Assembly (NCBI RefSeq): GCF_002237755.1
Contig: NZ_MWSJ01000015.1
Span: 1 to 64,000 of the forward strand
Reading direction: 5' to 3'
DNA length: 64,000 bases
Source of the DNA: Lysinibacillus sp. KCTC 33748
GTDB lineage: Bacteria; Bacillota; Bacilli; Bacillales_A; Planococcaceae
Shown: piece after piece, positions 35,385 to 44,241 of the stretch
Layout of the letters: every line of letters begins with the position of its first letter
How positions within the stretch are numbered: the stretch's first letter is position 1
Made by a program: the position numbers and the translations under genes
The notes under the pieces: generated by a model
Told to the model about the DNA's origin: nothing
Seen by the model: the letters and a program-made list of their open reading frames with translations, nothing else
Database searches by the model: none

Positions 35385-35531
35385 AGGGGCAGTGGATGGA
35401 TTGACCCACAAATGGGGAGGTCGTGACGGTCAACTAGCGCCACAACCTAAGTGCGTGCGAATACACTCAATACTAATGTGTACATATTAATGTTTTCTAT
35501 ACATAAAGAAGCCGCAACGTCGTCACACCCA
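35385..35531. repeat. Dispersed repeat E, copy 1
   Basis: The segment containing GTGACGGTCAAC, GCGCCACAACCTAAGTGCG and GAATACACTC, then CATAAAGAAGCCGCAACG and a CGTCAC end, is matched at 55119-55272 in the same order. GTGACG and CGTCAC are complementary, so the ends can pair. Confidence 0.65.
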
Positions 35532-35581
35532 CAATGGAATGCTAAATACTCGATTTAATACAGTTATTACAAATCAAACCA

Positions 35582-35610
35582 TTGACATTAAAAAAATTTT
35601 TTACTATTAT
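35582..35610 (+). promoter_or_regulatory. lmrA promoter
   Basis: TTGACA (35582-35587) and TATTAT (35605-35610) are 17 bp apart, just upstream of a palindromic operator. Confidence 0.8.
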
Positions 35611-35617
35611 TTAAAAA

Positions 35618-35629
35618 TAGACCGGTCAT
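35618..35629. promoter_or_regulatory. LmrA-type operator 1
   Basis: TAGACCGGTCAT, with an 8-bp GACCGGTC palindrome directly after the -10 box, matches the LmrA/YxaF box core (TAGACYGGTCTA) known from Bacillus subtilis. Confidence 0.75.
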
Positions 35630-35651
35630 TATAGAAAAAGGGAGGAGAACA

Positions 35652-36224
35652 ATGAAAAAAAGTTCGACACGTGATCATTTGCTTGAAGTAGCTACAAGAC
35701 TTTTTCATTTGCAAGGTTATCAGGCTACAGGTTTAAATCAAATTTTGAAAGAATCAGGGACACCAAAAGGTTCTCTTTATCACTATTTTCCTGATGGGAA
35801 AAATCAACTCGTTAAGGAAGTTGTTGAGTCGTCATCTCAACGTTTACTTGCTAACATTCAAATACACTTAAATTCTGATCCAAATCCAACAATCGCGGTG
35901 CAAAATTATTTGAATCATTTGAGTGAAAACTTTAAAAACCTAGACACCCCCGATATGTTAAATATGCCACCATTTGCATTGATTTCAATGGAGTCAGCTT
36001 TTGAGAACGAAGAAATTCGGGTAGTTTGTCAAGAAAATTACAGCAAGGTGCAACAGCACTATTATAATAAGTTTGTTGAATCAGGTATGGCTACAGATAA
36101 AGCAAAGATACTTGCAGTATCACTTAACGCAGCTATCATAGGTGTTTTAGTATTATCCATTACAGAGAAATCGAATGAACCTATTAAAATGCTTCAAAAA
36201 ACAGTTCCAAGTTTCTTTTTATAA
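35652..36224 (+). CDS. lmrA: LmrA/YxaF-type TetR repressor
   Basis: The 190-residue TetR protein has an N-terminal HTH (ATRLFHLQGYQATGLNQIL, SGTPKGSLYHYFPDGK) and an all-helical ligand domain. The PKGSLYHYFPDGKNQLV signature is that of LmrA/YxaF/QacR-like repressors. Boxes matching the LmrA operator precede both this gene and the MFS gene, so it autoregulates and represses lmrB, probably released by lincosamide or flavonoid-like ligands as in Bacillus subtilis. GGGAGGAG precedes the ATG. Confidence 0.85.
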   Translation: MKKSSTRDHLLEVATRLFHLQGYQATGLNQILKESGTPKGSLYHYFPDGKNQLVKEVVESSSQRLLANIQIHLNSDPNPTIAVQNYLNHLSENFKNLDTPDMLNMPPFALISMESAFENEEIRVVCQENYSKVQQHYYNKFVESGMATDKAKILAVSLNAAIIGVLVLSITEKSNEPIKMLQKTVPSFFL

Positions 36225-36252
36225 GAGCTTAGGACTTATTTTTTGAACTTAA

Positions 36253-36270
36253 AATATATAGACTGGTCTA
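36253..36270. promoter_or_regulatory. LmrA-type operator 2
   Basis: AATATATAGACTGGTCTA fits the 18-bp LmrA/YxaF box (AWTATAtagaNYGgTCTA) as I recall it from Bacillus subtilis. A half-site TATAGACCG follows at 36307-36315. It lies upstream of the MFS gene. Confidence 0.75.
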
Positions 36271-36332
36271 ATATTAGGATCGTTAATACGATTTATAATA
36301 AAATTATATAGACCGCCTTAAAAGGAGTAATT

Positions 36333-37725
36333 ATGAATACAGAACAGCAACGAAACCCAAAACCAATGATTGCATTATTAATGATTGCAGCATTTGTTGG
36401 CCTTTTTGGAGAAACAGCCATGAATATGGCTATGACTGATGTGATGAGAGACTTCGGCATCAGTGCGCCGAGTGCACAATGGTTAACAACAGGTTATTTA
36501 TTAGTATTGGGGATTTTAGTACCCATTTCTGCCCTTATTATTCAATGGATCTCAACACGTTGGATTATTATTATAGCAATTTCATTCTCCATTGTTGGTT
36601 CAATTATTGGGGCATTAGCACCAACATTTTCAATTTTATTACTATCACGTGTAATTCAAGCAGTTGGTACAGGATTAATTTTACCACTTATGATTAACGT
36701 TATTTTCATGGTTGTACCATTCGCAAAGCGCAGTGCAACAATGGGGATTATGGGAATGGTCATTACTTGCTCCAGCAACTGGGCCAACAATCGCTGGCAT
36801 TATCGTCGATATATCTAGCTGGCATTATATTTTCTGGATAAGCATTGCCCTATATATCGTTATTTTCTTTACCTTTATGCCAAAAGTGTACAATGTCACA
36901 ACACTAACAAAACCGAAAATCGATTTTTTATCTATCGTTCTTTCAACAATTGCATTTGGTAGTATTATCTATGGATTAAGTACTATTTCAGAAGATTCTA
37001 CACTGGCAACAATCATTATAGTTGTAGGTATTGTAGCTCTTTTACTTTTCATATGGCGTCAACTTACAAGTAAGCATCCGATGATTGATTTACAAGTTTT
37101 CAAATATCGCAATTTCACTATTGGGTCAGTTTTAATATTTATTGTATTCTCATTACTTTTAGCAATTGCGATTCTTATGCCTTTGTATTTAAAAGGATCT
37201 TTATTACTTTCAGCGACGAATGCTGGGTTAGCGATGTTACTTGGAAACATATTGAACGCCGTCTTTGCTCCAATTGTTGGTAAAACTTTTGATCGTGTTG
37301 GTCCAAAATTTTACTTGCGTTTTGGGTTCTTATGCTTAGTTATTTCAACAAGTATATTATTCTTTGTCATTAGCGCCACAACACCACTTTGGTTAGTAAT
37401 AGTTTCATGTATGATTTTCTACGTAGGTGTATCAACAACTATTATTCCAGCGCAAACAAACGCACTTAATGATTTACCCAAAAAATTGTATTCACACGGT
37501 TCCGCTGTCATAAACACACTTCAGCAGATTGCAGGTGCAGCAGGTACCGCATTAGCAATTACACTTATGACAACAAGACAACACAGCTATACAGTAGAGC
37601 ATTCTACTGCAACCCCTGAAACACTAGTTGCAGTAGGCACTCAATTTGCATTTGGGGCTATAGTGATTGTGGCCGTAATCGGTCTACTATTAGCATTTTT
37701 TGTGAGACGCCCAGAAAATAACTGA
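36333..37725 (+). pseudogene. lmrB: LmrB-type DHA2 MFS multidrug transporter, frameshifted near 36765
   Basis: Two overlapping frames make one 14-TM DHA2 protein. The first (36333-36818) gives TM1-4 with LLSRVIQAVGTGLILPL; the second is open from 36712 to 37725 and gives LAPATGPTIAGIIVDISSW (motif C), then TM6-14. The switch falls in GTCATTACTTGC (36758-36769), where expected MVI-LAPA would need one base removed or two added. Intact LmrB exports lincomycin and other drugs with protons. Neither fragment alone should work. Sequencing error is possible, since the rest is well preserved. Confidence 0.85.
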
Positions 37726-37748
37726 ACACATATAAAATAATAGAATCA

Positions 37749-37790
37749 AACGCTAGGATCATTGGTAAATCATTGATCCTGGCGTTTTTA
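37749..37790 (+). terminator. Terminator of lmrAB
   Basis: AACGCTAGGATCA pairs with TGATCCTGGCGTT (one G-U), then TTTTT. Confidence 0.85.
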
Positions 37791-37845
37791 GTTACCCTTA
37801 AATTTGAAAAACAGCGTTATGGTATTCTGATATACATACGAATAA

Positions 37846-38121
37846 ATGACAACAAGAAGATCGCGGGTTATTGTAGGCGGTCATTCAGCTATCAATACTT
37901 TTTTATTATCTCTGGTTGAATTACAAAAAGAGAATCCTTCAGCGAAACTTGTTTGGATTATGCGTAAAAATTTTGTTGAAGAAGTATATGGTGGGGAAGA
38001 GAAAGATGCCTTGAAAGTATGCGGGGCGCTAGGTATACGTATTCATGAATTAGTAGATGCAGGTAAGATTGAAGTATTGAAACCATTTTATATGGCAACA
38101 GGTTTTGAACAAGTTTTATAG
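37846..38121 (+). pseudogene. Internally deleted fragment of the ArsO-like flavoprotein gene
   Basis: The sequence from about 37853 to 38095 closely matches 61168-61410 of the intact flavoprotein gene (shared VGGHSAINT, KLVWIMRK, VEEVYGGEEKDALK, IHELVDAGKIEV). It then jumps to the region at about 61720-61745 (MATGFEQV), deleting about 310 bp, and stops. The joint lies at an ATGG shared by both ends. It lacks the N-terminal FAD domain and a ribosome site, so it is a relic. Confidence 0.9.
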
Positions 38122-38148
38122 ATATAAATTTTTCACCTAAATATTACA

Positions 38149-38177
38149 TTGACAACGATAATCTTTACTGATATTCT
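38149..38177 (+). promoter_or_regulatory. Sigma-A promoter with adjacent Fur box
   Basis: TTGACA (38149-38154) and TATTCT (38172-38177) are 17 bp apart. Confidence 0.7.
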
Positions 38178-38180
38178 TCT

Positions 38181-38195
38181 TGAGAATGATTATCA
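38181..38195. promoter_or_regulatory. Fur box
   Basis: TGAGAATGATTATCA differs by one base from the 7-1-7 Fur consensus TGATAATNATTATCA and begins four bases after the -10. It would give iron-dependent repression. Confidence 0.8.
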
Positions 38196-38422
38196 TTATT
38201 GATTAAAGAGGGTATGTATTTCGAAAAGTAGTTGTGGCATGTACATAAAAAAGCCTGGAAAAATGGCTATACCCTTATCGGAAAAGAGGGAAGATCTTTG
38301 AACTCGTCAAGTTGAAAATGTGAAAGAGTTTAAAAACCAAAGGAATAAAAATTAATAGTAAGCAAGAATTATACAGAGGAGGGCAAACCTTCTCAAATAA
38401 ACGGTAGAGGACAATTAAGTAT
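38196..38422. other. Leader between Fur box and DoxX gene
   Basis: About 230 bp that reads as broken coding sequence (several in-frame stops around VVVACT and WLYPYRKRG). The gene first controlled by the Fur box may have decayed here. Confidence 0.3.
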
Positions 38423-38956
38423 ATGAAATTATTATCAACACGATTTGGAGAACAAGCCTTTCAATCACTAGTTACTTTAATGCGACTGCTTTTTGGGATT
38501 GGCTGGCTTTTTGCGGGTATAACGAAAATTACAGAGAAAAATTGGTTTAGTGAACCAGGAATATTTATTAAAAATTACTTAATGATGGCACTAGACAAAC
38601 CGAATGTGCCAGAATTTTATAAGTATTTCATCGAACACTTCGTATTAAAGCATATTATGTTTTTTAATTACATGATTCCAATCGTTCAAATTATTATCGG
38701 GATTGTTCTGATAGTAGGATTAATGATCATTCCCTCTGTTCTTATTTGTCTTTTTATGCATATGAATTTTATTCTTTCTGGGAATATGAATTTAATTAGT
38801 TTAACTCTTTATACTAGTGCATTTTGTATATTGCTATTTTTAAACAAAAGTTATGTTTTAAGCTTAGATCGTTACCTTGGGATTGAACATCGATTTAAAA
38901 ACATAAAACAAAAGGTTAGAAAAAACATTACGTATACACCATCAAAGGCTTCTTAG
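38423..38956 (+). CDS. DoxX-family membrane protein
   Basis: A 177-residue protein with four TM helices and the DoxX pattern: RLLFGIGWLFAGITKI in TM1, a loop with aromatic residues, then IVQIIIGIVLIVGL, LFMHMNFILSGN (NFxLSG motif), and a basic tail. DoxX proteins are linked to thiosulfate or quinone redox and to oxidative stress; no precise role is known. It lies 230 bp behind a Fur-box promoter and among fragments of a dead arsenic locus. The ribosome site (AGAGGA) is weak. Confidence 0.85.
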   Translation: MKLLSTRFGEQAFQSLVTLMRLLFGIGWLFAGITKITEKNWFSEPGIFIKNYLMMALDKPNVPEFYKYFIEHFVLKHIMFFNYMIPIVQIIIGIVLIVGLMIIPSVLICLFMHMNFILSGNMNLISLTLYTSAFCILLFLNKSYVLSLDRYLGIEHRFKNIKQKVRKNITYTPSKAS

Positions 38957-39018
38957 AGTAAACTGCTAAAGTGTTTTTAGTAATGTCCTACCTATATTTG
39001 CTGAAGCCAAAGGTGGGA

Positions 39019-39076
39019 GTATGGAATGAAGCACATTCTCCAACTTTACACTTAGTAGCAGAAGAACATAATTAGT
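39019..39076 (+). pseudogene. Fragment of the ArsN-like acetyltransferase gene
   Basis: Sequence around GTATGGAATGAAGCACATTC and CAACTTTACACTTAGTAGCAG aligns with 62039-62098 of the acetyltransferase gene. Only about 60 bp survives. Confidence 0.75.
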
Positions 39077-39090
39077 AACTGCATAATTTT

Positions 39091-39128
39091 AATGCCCAGG
39101 TTTCAATTATTATTGAGCCTGGGCATTT
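39091..39128. terminator. Bidirectional terminator
   Basis: AATGCCCAGGTTTCAAT pairs with ATTGAGCCTGGGCATT. It ends the minus-strand membrane protein gene at 39136. Confidence 0.75.
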
Positions 39129-39135
39129 GTGTTGA

Positions 39136-39555
39136 TTATAACTTCTCTAAAATTTTTATTAGGGCTGTTAAAACAATTGTAGTGATAGCTGCAATTATTA
39201 AAATTCCAATGGTAGATAACTCAACAGAAGTAAGGTGGAGAGTTTTCATCCAATAATATCCTACAACTATAGAGATAAATGACGTCAAAACAGTGATAAT
39301 AAAACCTAGAAAGCCTAATTCTTCTATTTTTTGTTCAGTTAAACCTACAAGGCTTAATACTTTAGTGAAAATACCAGCAATTATAAATAGCGCAATTGAT
39401 AATATAAATAATGAACTTATTCTTGAGTGAGTAATTTCATTAGGCATGAAATTAACTAGGACCATCATTATAAATGCAGGTAGAAAGATTGGTAATATTA
39501 AACCAGCAATAATAGCTAATGAAGATAAATATTTATTTTTATTAGGGTTGCTCAT
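39136..39555 (-). CDS. Four-TM membrane protein, unrecognised
   Basis: The 139-residue protein has four predicted TM helices (about 12-34, 46-65, 80-101, 111-133), a short polar N-terminus (MSNPNKNKY) and one cytoplasmic loop with charged residues (GLTEQKIEELG). The ribosome site GGAGG is good. No family recognised. Confidence 0.7.
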   Translation of the reverse strand: MSNPNKNKYLSSLAIIAGLILPIFLPAFIMMVLVNFMPNEITHSRISSLFILSIALFIIAGIFTKVLSLVGLTEQKIEELGFLGFIITVLTSFISIVVGYYWMKTLHLTSVELSTIGILIIAAITTIVLTALIKILEKL

Positions 39556-39699
39556 AAATCCTCCGAAAAAATAATATAAAAATGCTGATTCATTATATCA
39601 AATCGCAGTAATCAACTGGACTTTATTATTTTTTCTGATAAGAATCACATTTTGCATGTATAGTGGGTTGAAGGAAATCATGCAACGTTGCATTTTTTG

Positions 39700-39950
39700 T
39701 TCTAGGCATTTCACAACCTGTAGTTAGTCAGCATCGCGAAAATTAAAGGATGCAGGCATTATTACTGAACGTGTTATAGTTTAGCGAAGGTTCAAATGCA
39801 GTTGATAAAGGGCATTTTAGTTCAGATTGAGTCTTTAAGTGGATGTAATTGTGGCACCGATTGGGCTAATTATGATGATGTATCCACCGTTGGCAAAAGT
39901 AAAATATGAGGAAATGTGGCGTGTGTTTAAAGATTAGAAAGTTCTTTTTC
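39700..39950 (+). pseudogene. Fused remnant of arsR and acr3
   Basis: 39700-39868 matches the second half of arsR (39703-39755 versus 58739-58793 and on to the GGATG.AATTGTGGC segment). It then joins directly to the [18 protein letters not shown] region of acr3 (59115-59190) and fades out near 39950. Several in-frame stops and an internal deletion of about 170 bp across the arsR-acr3 boundary make it non-functional. Confidence 0.88.
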
Positions 39951-39976
39951 TTTTCATTTATAGTTAGTTGTATTAT

Positions 39977-40019
39977 AAGAGCCATGTACATGTATAGCGT
40001 AGCATGGCTCTTTTGGTTT
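39977..40019 (+). terminator. Hairpin after the ars remnant
   Basis: AAGAGCCATG pairs with CATGGCTCTT, followed by TTGGTTTTT. Confidence 0.6.
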
Positions 40020-40092
40020 TTACAATAAATAACAGTTCCATTAAAAAACAAAAGTTGGATAATTTAATGGCTGTGTCCTTCATAGTCTTTTT

Positions 40093-40599
40093 TTATTGAG
40101 ATGAGACAAGCAGGAACTTAACTGGTTTATCTCGGTAATTGTACCAATAATGTGTTTTTCGAGCATCAAACATTTTAGATTCGTTTTCTTTTAAAACATA
40201 TTCTTGTTCCTCAATAATAACGGTTAATTCACCTTCTACAATATAAAGAAATTCATGACCGTCATGTGAAAGAGCATTTCCCTCATTTTCTCCAGCTTTT
40301 AACGTAACAAGGATCGGGAAATAGGAAGCACCTATACTACCATCTGATAAGTCCGAATAATGGAATTGGGAACGTATTTCGTTTAATTCTTCATTGTTAG
40401 TAGTAAAGAAAACACTTGGATTTACTCCTAAAGCATCTGAAATTTTCTTCAAAGAGTCTAATGTTACATTGGATTTACCTCTTTCAACCTGAGATAAGAA
40501 GCTAATAGAAACTCCTGTTTGAGAGGCAAGCATTTTTAAAGTAAATTGTTTTTCTTTACGTATTCTTTTTAATGTCTCCCCTAGAAAATCTGATGTCAT
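40093..40599 (-). CDS. XRE-family regulator with C-terminal cupin
   Basis: The 168-residue protein has an N-terminal HTH (LKMLASQTGVSISFLSQVERGK) and a C-terminal cupin_2 domain (GHEFLYIVEGELTVIIEEQEY-like core, KTHYWYNY). This architecture is common among repressors of amine, amino-acid or polyol catabolism, in which the cupin binds the effector. AAAGGAG precedes the ATG. It is divergent from the MHS carrier/ornithine-cyclodeaminase operon, its probable target. Confidence 0.9.
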   Translation of the reverse strand: MTSDFLGETLKRIRKEKQFTLKMLASQTGVSISFLSQVERGKSNVTLDSLKKISDALGVNPSVFFTTNNEELNEIRSQFHYSDLSDGSIGASYFPILVTLKAGENEGNALSHDGHEFLYIVEGELTVIIEEQEYVLKENESKMFDARKTHYWYNYRDKPVKFLLVSSQ

Positions 40600-40767
40600 T
40601 ATATCAAGCTCCTTTATTGCTTATAATATTTTATTCTATACACGTTTCAATAGAAAGTCATAATAAAAAAATAATCTACATTATTGACAGATAATTCAGG
40701 CGATTGTAAAGTAAGAACAAGGAGAAATTGAAGTTCCACTTCAATTTTGAACAAAGGGGGAAACTAT

Positions 40768-42108
40768 ATGGGTGCAAAACAAATGAGAAAGATTTGGATT
40801 GCTAGTTTAGTAGGGAGTTCAATTGAATGGTTTGATTACTTTTTGTATGGTACAGTTGCTGCACTCGTTTTTAATCAATTGTTTTTTGTGAATGAAGATC
40901 CAACAGTAGGTTTGTTACTTGCTTACGCATCATTTGCTTTATCATTTTTTATTAGGCCGTTTGGTGGAGTAATTTTCAGCCATATTGGAGATAAGATTGG
41001 CCGTAAAAAAACATTAGTATTAACGTTGAGTTTGATGGGGATTGCAACTTTTGGGATGGGGTTACTTCCTACATATCAAGCCATTGGCATCTGGGCTCCA
41101 ATATTATTGATTACTTTAAGATTAGTGCAAGGGTTAGGTATTGGTGGTGAATGGGGCGGAGCACTTTTACTTGCTGTAGAATACGCACCAAAAGAAAAAA
41201 GAGGATTATATGGAGCTATTCCGCAAATGGGTGTAACGATTGGTATGGTATTTGGAACTGTTGCATTGTCTATTATGACTTTACTTCCTGAAGGTTCTTT
41301 TATGACATGGGGATGGCGTATACCATTTTTAATAAGTGCATTTTTAGTTTTATTTGGTTTATGGATTCGTAAAGGAATTGATGAGACGCCTTCATTTAAA
41401 AAAGTTCAAGAATCAGGTGAGATTCCAAAACTACCAATTATAGAGACGTTGAAAAACTATTGGCGTGAAGTATTAATTGCTATTGGAGCCAAGGTTGTAG
41501 AAACAGCACCTTTTTATATTTTTGGGACATTTGTTGTATCCTATGCAACATCAAATTTAGGTTTTTCTAGAACAGTCACGCTAACTGCCGTAATGATTGC
41601 AACAATTATTACGACGATTTTAATTCCAATAATGGGGAGCTTATCAGATAAATATGGTCGCAAAAAGTTATACATTATTGGAACTATTGGAATGATCCTA
41701 TTTGCATTCCCTTATTTCTGGATGTTACAGCAACAATCGGCCGTATTACTTGTAATAGCTACAATCATCGGTCTAGGCGTTATTTGGTCGCCAATTACAG
41801 CCGTACTAGGTACAATGTTTTCAGAAATTTTCGACGCAAAAATTCGTTACACAGGGATCACATTAGGATACCAAATTGGTGCAGCTGTAGCAGGAGGAAC
41901 AGCTCCATTAGTAGCAACAGCTCTTTTAGTTAAATTTGATAATTCTTATGTACCGATTGCGCTATATATTATCTTTACAGCAATCGTTTCATTAATCGCT
42001 ATTTGGGCTGTTAAAGATCGTAGTCAAGAGACTTTAGATACTGACATACAAAAAGATTCTAAAATAGAAGATACGGAAAAAATCCCAGTCGGGACTATGG
42101 AGTCGTAA
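40768..42108 (+). CDS. MFS metabolite:H+ symporter (MHS family)
   Basis: A 446-residue carrier with 12 TM helices and MHS-family hallmarks: SSIEWFDYFLYGT in TM1, FFIRPFGGVIFSHIGDKIGRKK, LRLVQGLGIGGEWGGA and SDKYGRKK. Relatives (ProP, ShiA, KgtP) take up carboxylates, amino acids or betaines with protons. ATG 40768 follows AAAGGGGG. It is 28 bp upstream of an ornithine-cyclodeaminase-type gene, so an amino acid or imino acid substrate is plausible. A TTGACA (40684-40689) upstream is a likely -35. Confidence 0.9.
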   Translation: MGAKQMRKIWIASLVGSSIEWFDYFLYGTVAALVFNQLFFVNEDPTVGLLLAYASFALSFFIRPFGGVIFSHIGDKIGRKKTLVLTLSLMGIATFGMGLLPTYQAIGIWAPILLITLRLVQGLGIGGEWGGALLLAVEYAPKEKRGLYGAIPQMGVTIGMVFGTVALSIMTLLPEGSFMTWGWRIPFLISAFLVLFGLWIRKGIDETPSFKKVQESGEIPKLPIIETLKNYWREVLIAIGAKVVETAPFYIFGTFVVSYATSNLGFSRTVTLTAVMIATIITTILIPIMGSLSDKYGRKKLYIIGTIGMILFAFPYFWMLQQQSAVLLVIATIIGLGVIWSPITAVLGTMFSEIFDAKIRYTGITLGYQIGAAVAGGTAPLVATALLVKFDNSYVPIALYIIFTAIVSLIAIWAVKDRSQETLDTDIQKDSKIEDTEKIPVGTMES

Positions 42109-42136
42109 TGATAAAATTCATTGGAGGGTTTTTGAT

Positions 42137-43120
42137 ATGTTGATATTAAATGAAGATCAAATTATGAAAAGCTACAGTATGAAAAATGCTATAGAGGACA
42201 TTAAGAAGGTATTAATAGCAAAAGAGGAAAACAAAATTGTGAACATGCATCGTACTGTCATAGATTTTCCTGATTATGATGCGTCTGCACTATATATGCC
42301 AAGTGCCGATTTAGTAAGTGAAGTTGCAGCTGTAAAGGTGGTTACCATTTTCCCTAAAAATTCTCCAATGGGGTTACCAACAACTCAAGGTGTCTTATTA
42401 CTAACTGATGCAGAGAATGGTACACATATGGCTATGATGAATGCCTCGTATTTAACTCGACTTAGAACGGGTGCTTTGAGTGGAATTGCTACTGATTATT
42501 TATCTAAAAAAGATGCAACTATACTAACAGTAATCGGTACAGGTGGGATGGCATTTGAGCAAGTACTAGGGGTATTAGCTGTAAGATCTATAACTAAAAT
42601 ATTACTAGTCAATAAAACAACATCAAAAGCACATCGTTTTGGTAATAAATTGGAAGAGCACGGTGTGGAGATCCCTTTTGAAGTAATAGAAGAAGTATCT
42701 GAAGCAGTAAAGCTAGCGGATATTATTTGCTGTGCTACTAGATCAACTAGTGCCGTTTTAGATGGAGATCATTTAAAGCCAGGCGTTCATATTAATGGCA
42801 TAGGTTCATATTTACCAAGTATGCGCGAAATTGATGAAACATCGATTTTGAAGGCTAAGAAAATTGTAGTAGATGATTATAATGGTGTAAAAAATGAAGC
42901 TGGAGAATTTATTCATGCTGTTGAAAAAGGTATATGGTCATTCGATAATATATATTGTGAACTTGGTAAACTTGTCACAGAAACTAGTAAAGGTAGAGAA
43001 GATGAAAACGAGATAACCATTTTCAAATCAGTAGGTGCAGCTTACTATGATTTAGCAGTCGCAAAAGGAATATTTCAAAAGGCAAAGCAACAAGGAATCG
43101 GTATTGAAATTGATGTGTAA
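42137..43120 (+). CDS. Ornithine cyclodeaminase/mu-crystallin family dehydrogenase
   Basis: The 327-residue protein has the OCD/alanine dehydrogenase layout: MHRTVIDFP, AALKVV-like VAAVKVVTIFPKN, LTRLRTGALSGIATDYL, the Rossmann motif VIGTGGMAFEQV and VHINGIGSYLP. The family includes ornithine cyclodeaminase, alanine dehydrogenase and ketimine reductases, all NAD(P)-dependent. Which activity applies cannot be told. Clustering with an MHS carrier and XRE-cupin repressor suggests catabolism of an imported amino acid. Confidence 0.9.
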   Translation: MLILNEDQIMKSYSMKNAIEDIKKVLIAKEENKIVNMHRTVIDFPDYDASALYMPSADLVSEVAAVKVVTIFPKNSPMGLPTTQGVLLLTDAENGTHMAMMNASYLTRLRTGALSGIATDYLSKKDATILTVIGTGGMAFEQVLGVLAVRSITKILLVNKTTSKAHRFGNKLEEHGVEIPFEVIEEVSEAVKLADIICCATRSTSAVLDGDHLKPGVHINGIGSYLPSMREIDETSILKAKKIVVDDYNGVKNEAGEFIHAVEKGIWSFDNIYCELGKLVTETSKGREDENEITIFKSVGAAYYDLAVAKGIFQKAKQQGIGIEIDV

Positions 43121-43177
43121 TTTAAGGTACAAAAGCTCTTAAGGAGATGCTTAATAGATAATAAAGTTCGTTGAAAG

Positions 43178-43218
43178 TAACCTCTTTGCGTATTATATCT
43201 GCAAGAGGTTATTTTTTT
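43178..43218 (+). terminator. Terminator of the MHS-OCD operon
   Basis: TAACCTCTT pairs with AAGAGGTTA (plus GC closing the loop), then seven T residues. Confidence 0.85.
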
Positions 43219-43392
43219 ATTTTTCGAAAGAGAATGGAATCAGGGTTTAGAGAATTTATTTAGATTAAATTACGTGGATAATCATGAAAATTATAAGGAG
43301 AGCATTACAATGCTTCATGCTGTCGAGGATGTTGGAATTAATCATATTAATTCTAATGGTGGTCATAACTAAATGCTGATCACCCAAAATGA

Positions 43393-43452
43393 TTTTTAGT
43401 TTACATAATATTTATATCTTATTCACATATTACTAATTATCGGATTCTTCTC
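43393..43452. repeat. Dispersed repeat D, copy 1
   Basis: TTTTTAGTTTACATAATATT...TTATCGGATTCTTC is matched, with about one change in six bases, at 54834-54894. Confidence 0.55.
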
Positions 43453-43663
43453 ATAGTCTTAGATTTTTCGACTTATTAGCAATGAGAATTAGCGATACAT
43501 ACGTCGAATACACTTTAAAAGTGATCATTAAACAATGTTAAAATTCCTTAAGTAATGCTCTTTGAAAAGAGAGAAATTGAAGTAATATATAGTTAGAGAC
43601 GATTGATTGCAAAAATTCCTGGTAAACGGTAATTAACGAACAACTATCAATAAAACTACATAG

Positions 43664-43735
43664 AATATTCGTGTATATATAATGAAAGTGCCATTCGTCT
43701 AGCAGCTAGATGCTACATCAATCGACACGAATATT
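43664..43735. repeat. Dispersed hairpin repeat, copy B
   Basis: AATATTCGTGT (43664-43674) and ACACGAATATT (43725-43735) enclose AAGTGCCATTCGTCTAGCAGC. Copy C matches it, and the similarity extends from about 43608 upstream to about 43820 downstream. Confidence 0.7.
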
Positions 43736-43806
43736 ATCTTTAGGGAAAAGTCTCGAATGGAACTTTTTATGACCTGACCCATAACATTAATGAAACGGAG
43801 GGAATC

Positions 43807-44013
43807 GTAATAAAACACTTTAAAAATAAGCGTTATTGGATACTTATGCCACCATTTTTTATCATTACAATATTACTTATTGTGCAACTTCCTAGCGAAT
43901 ATAAACACTATTCATTTTTAGTAGTCATTATATTTTGGGTGGTTTTAAAAAGTTGGGATTTCTACTCAAAAATTAAGAACGAAGTAAAAGAAGAGAACTC
44001 ATCTAAAAAATAG
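43807..44013 (+). pseudogene. Small membrane protein gene with no standard start codon
   Basis: The frame GTA ATA AAA CAC TTT follows an ideal GGAGGG site and continues for 68 codons: a basic head (IKHFKNKRYWILM), two hydrophobic helices (PPFFIITILLIVQL and HYSFLVVIIFWVV) and a charged tail. GTA stands where GTG or ATG is expected, so either the start has mutated or translation begins at ATG 43846 (55 residues) without a ribosome site. The downstream end of repeat C carries a shorter relic of the same start region. Confidence 0.5.
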
Positions 44014-44241
44014 GAACGTTCGAGCGCTTTTGTTATGTTCTTCAAATTGACCTGAGCGTAATCCATGTAACCAAGTACCCGTCAATATGATTCTCGAATC
44101 GTCTGAGCGCTGTTCTGTGGATCACTAAAAAATATAACCAGTTTCGTAAGGCACTGATTTTATCGAAAACAGTTCTTTAGACTGCAGCTTTCTACTCGAA
44201 TGGAATTTATACTATGCTAAGCAAATGGAGGAGAGGCATTT

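Noticed and set aside
43310..43372. 20-codon ORF (MLHAVEDVGINH...) with AAGGAG upstream
   Set aside because: Very short, no homologue recognised, in a decayed stretch; could be the end of a lost gene.
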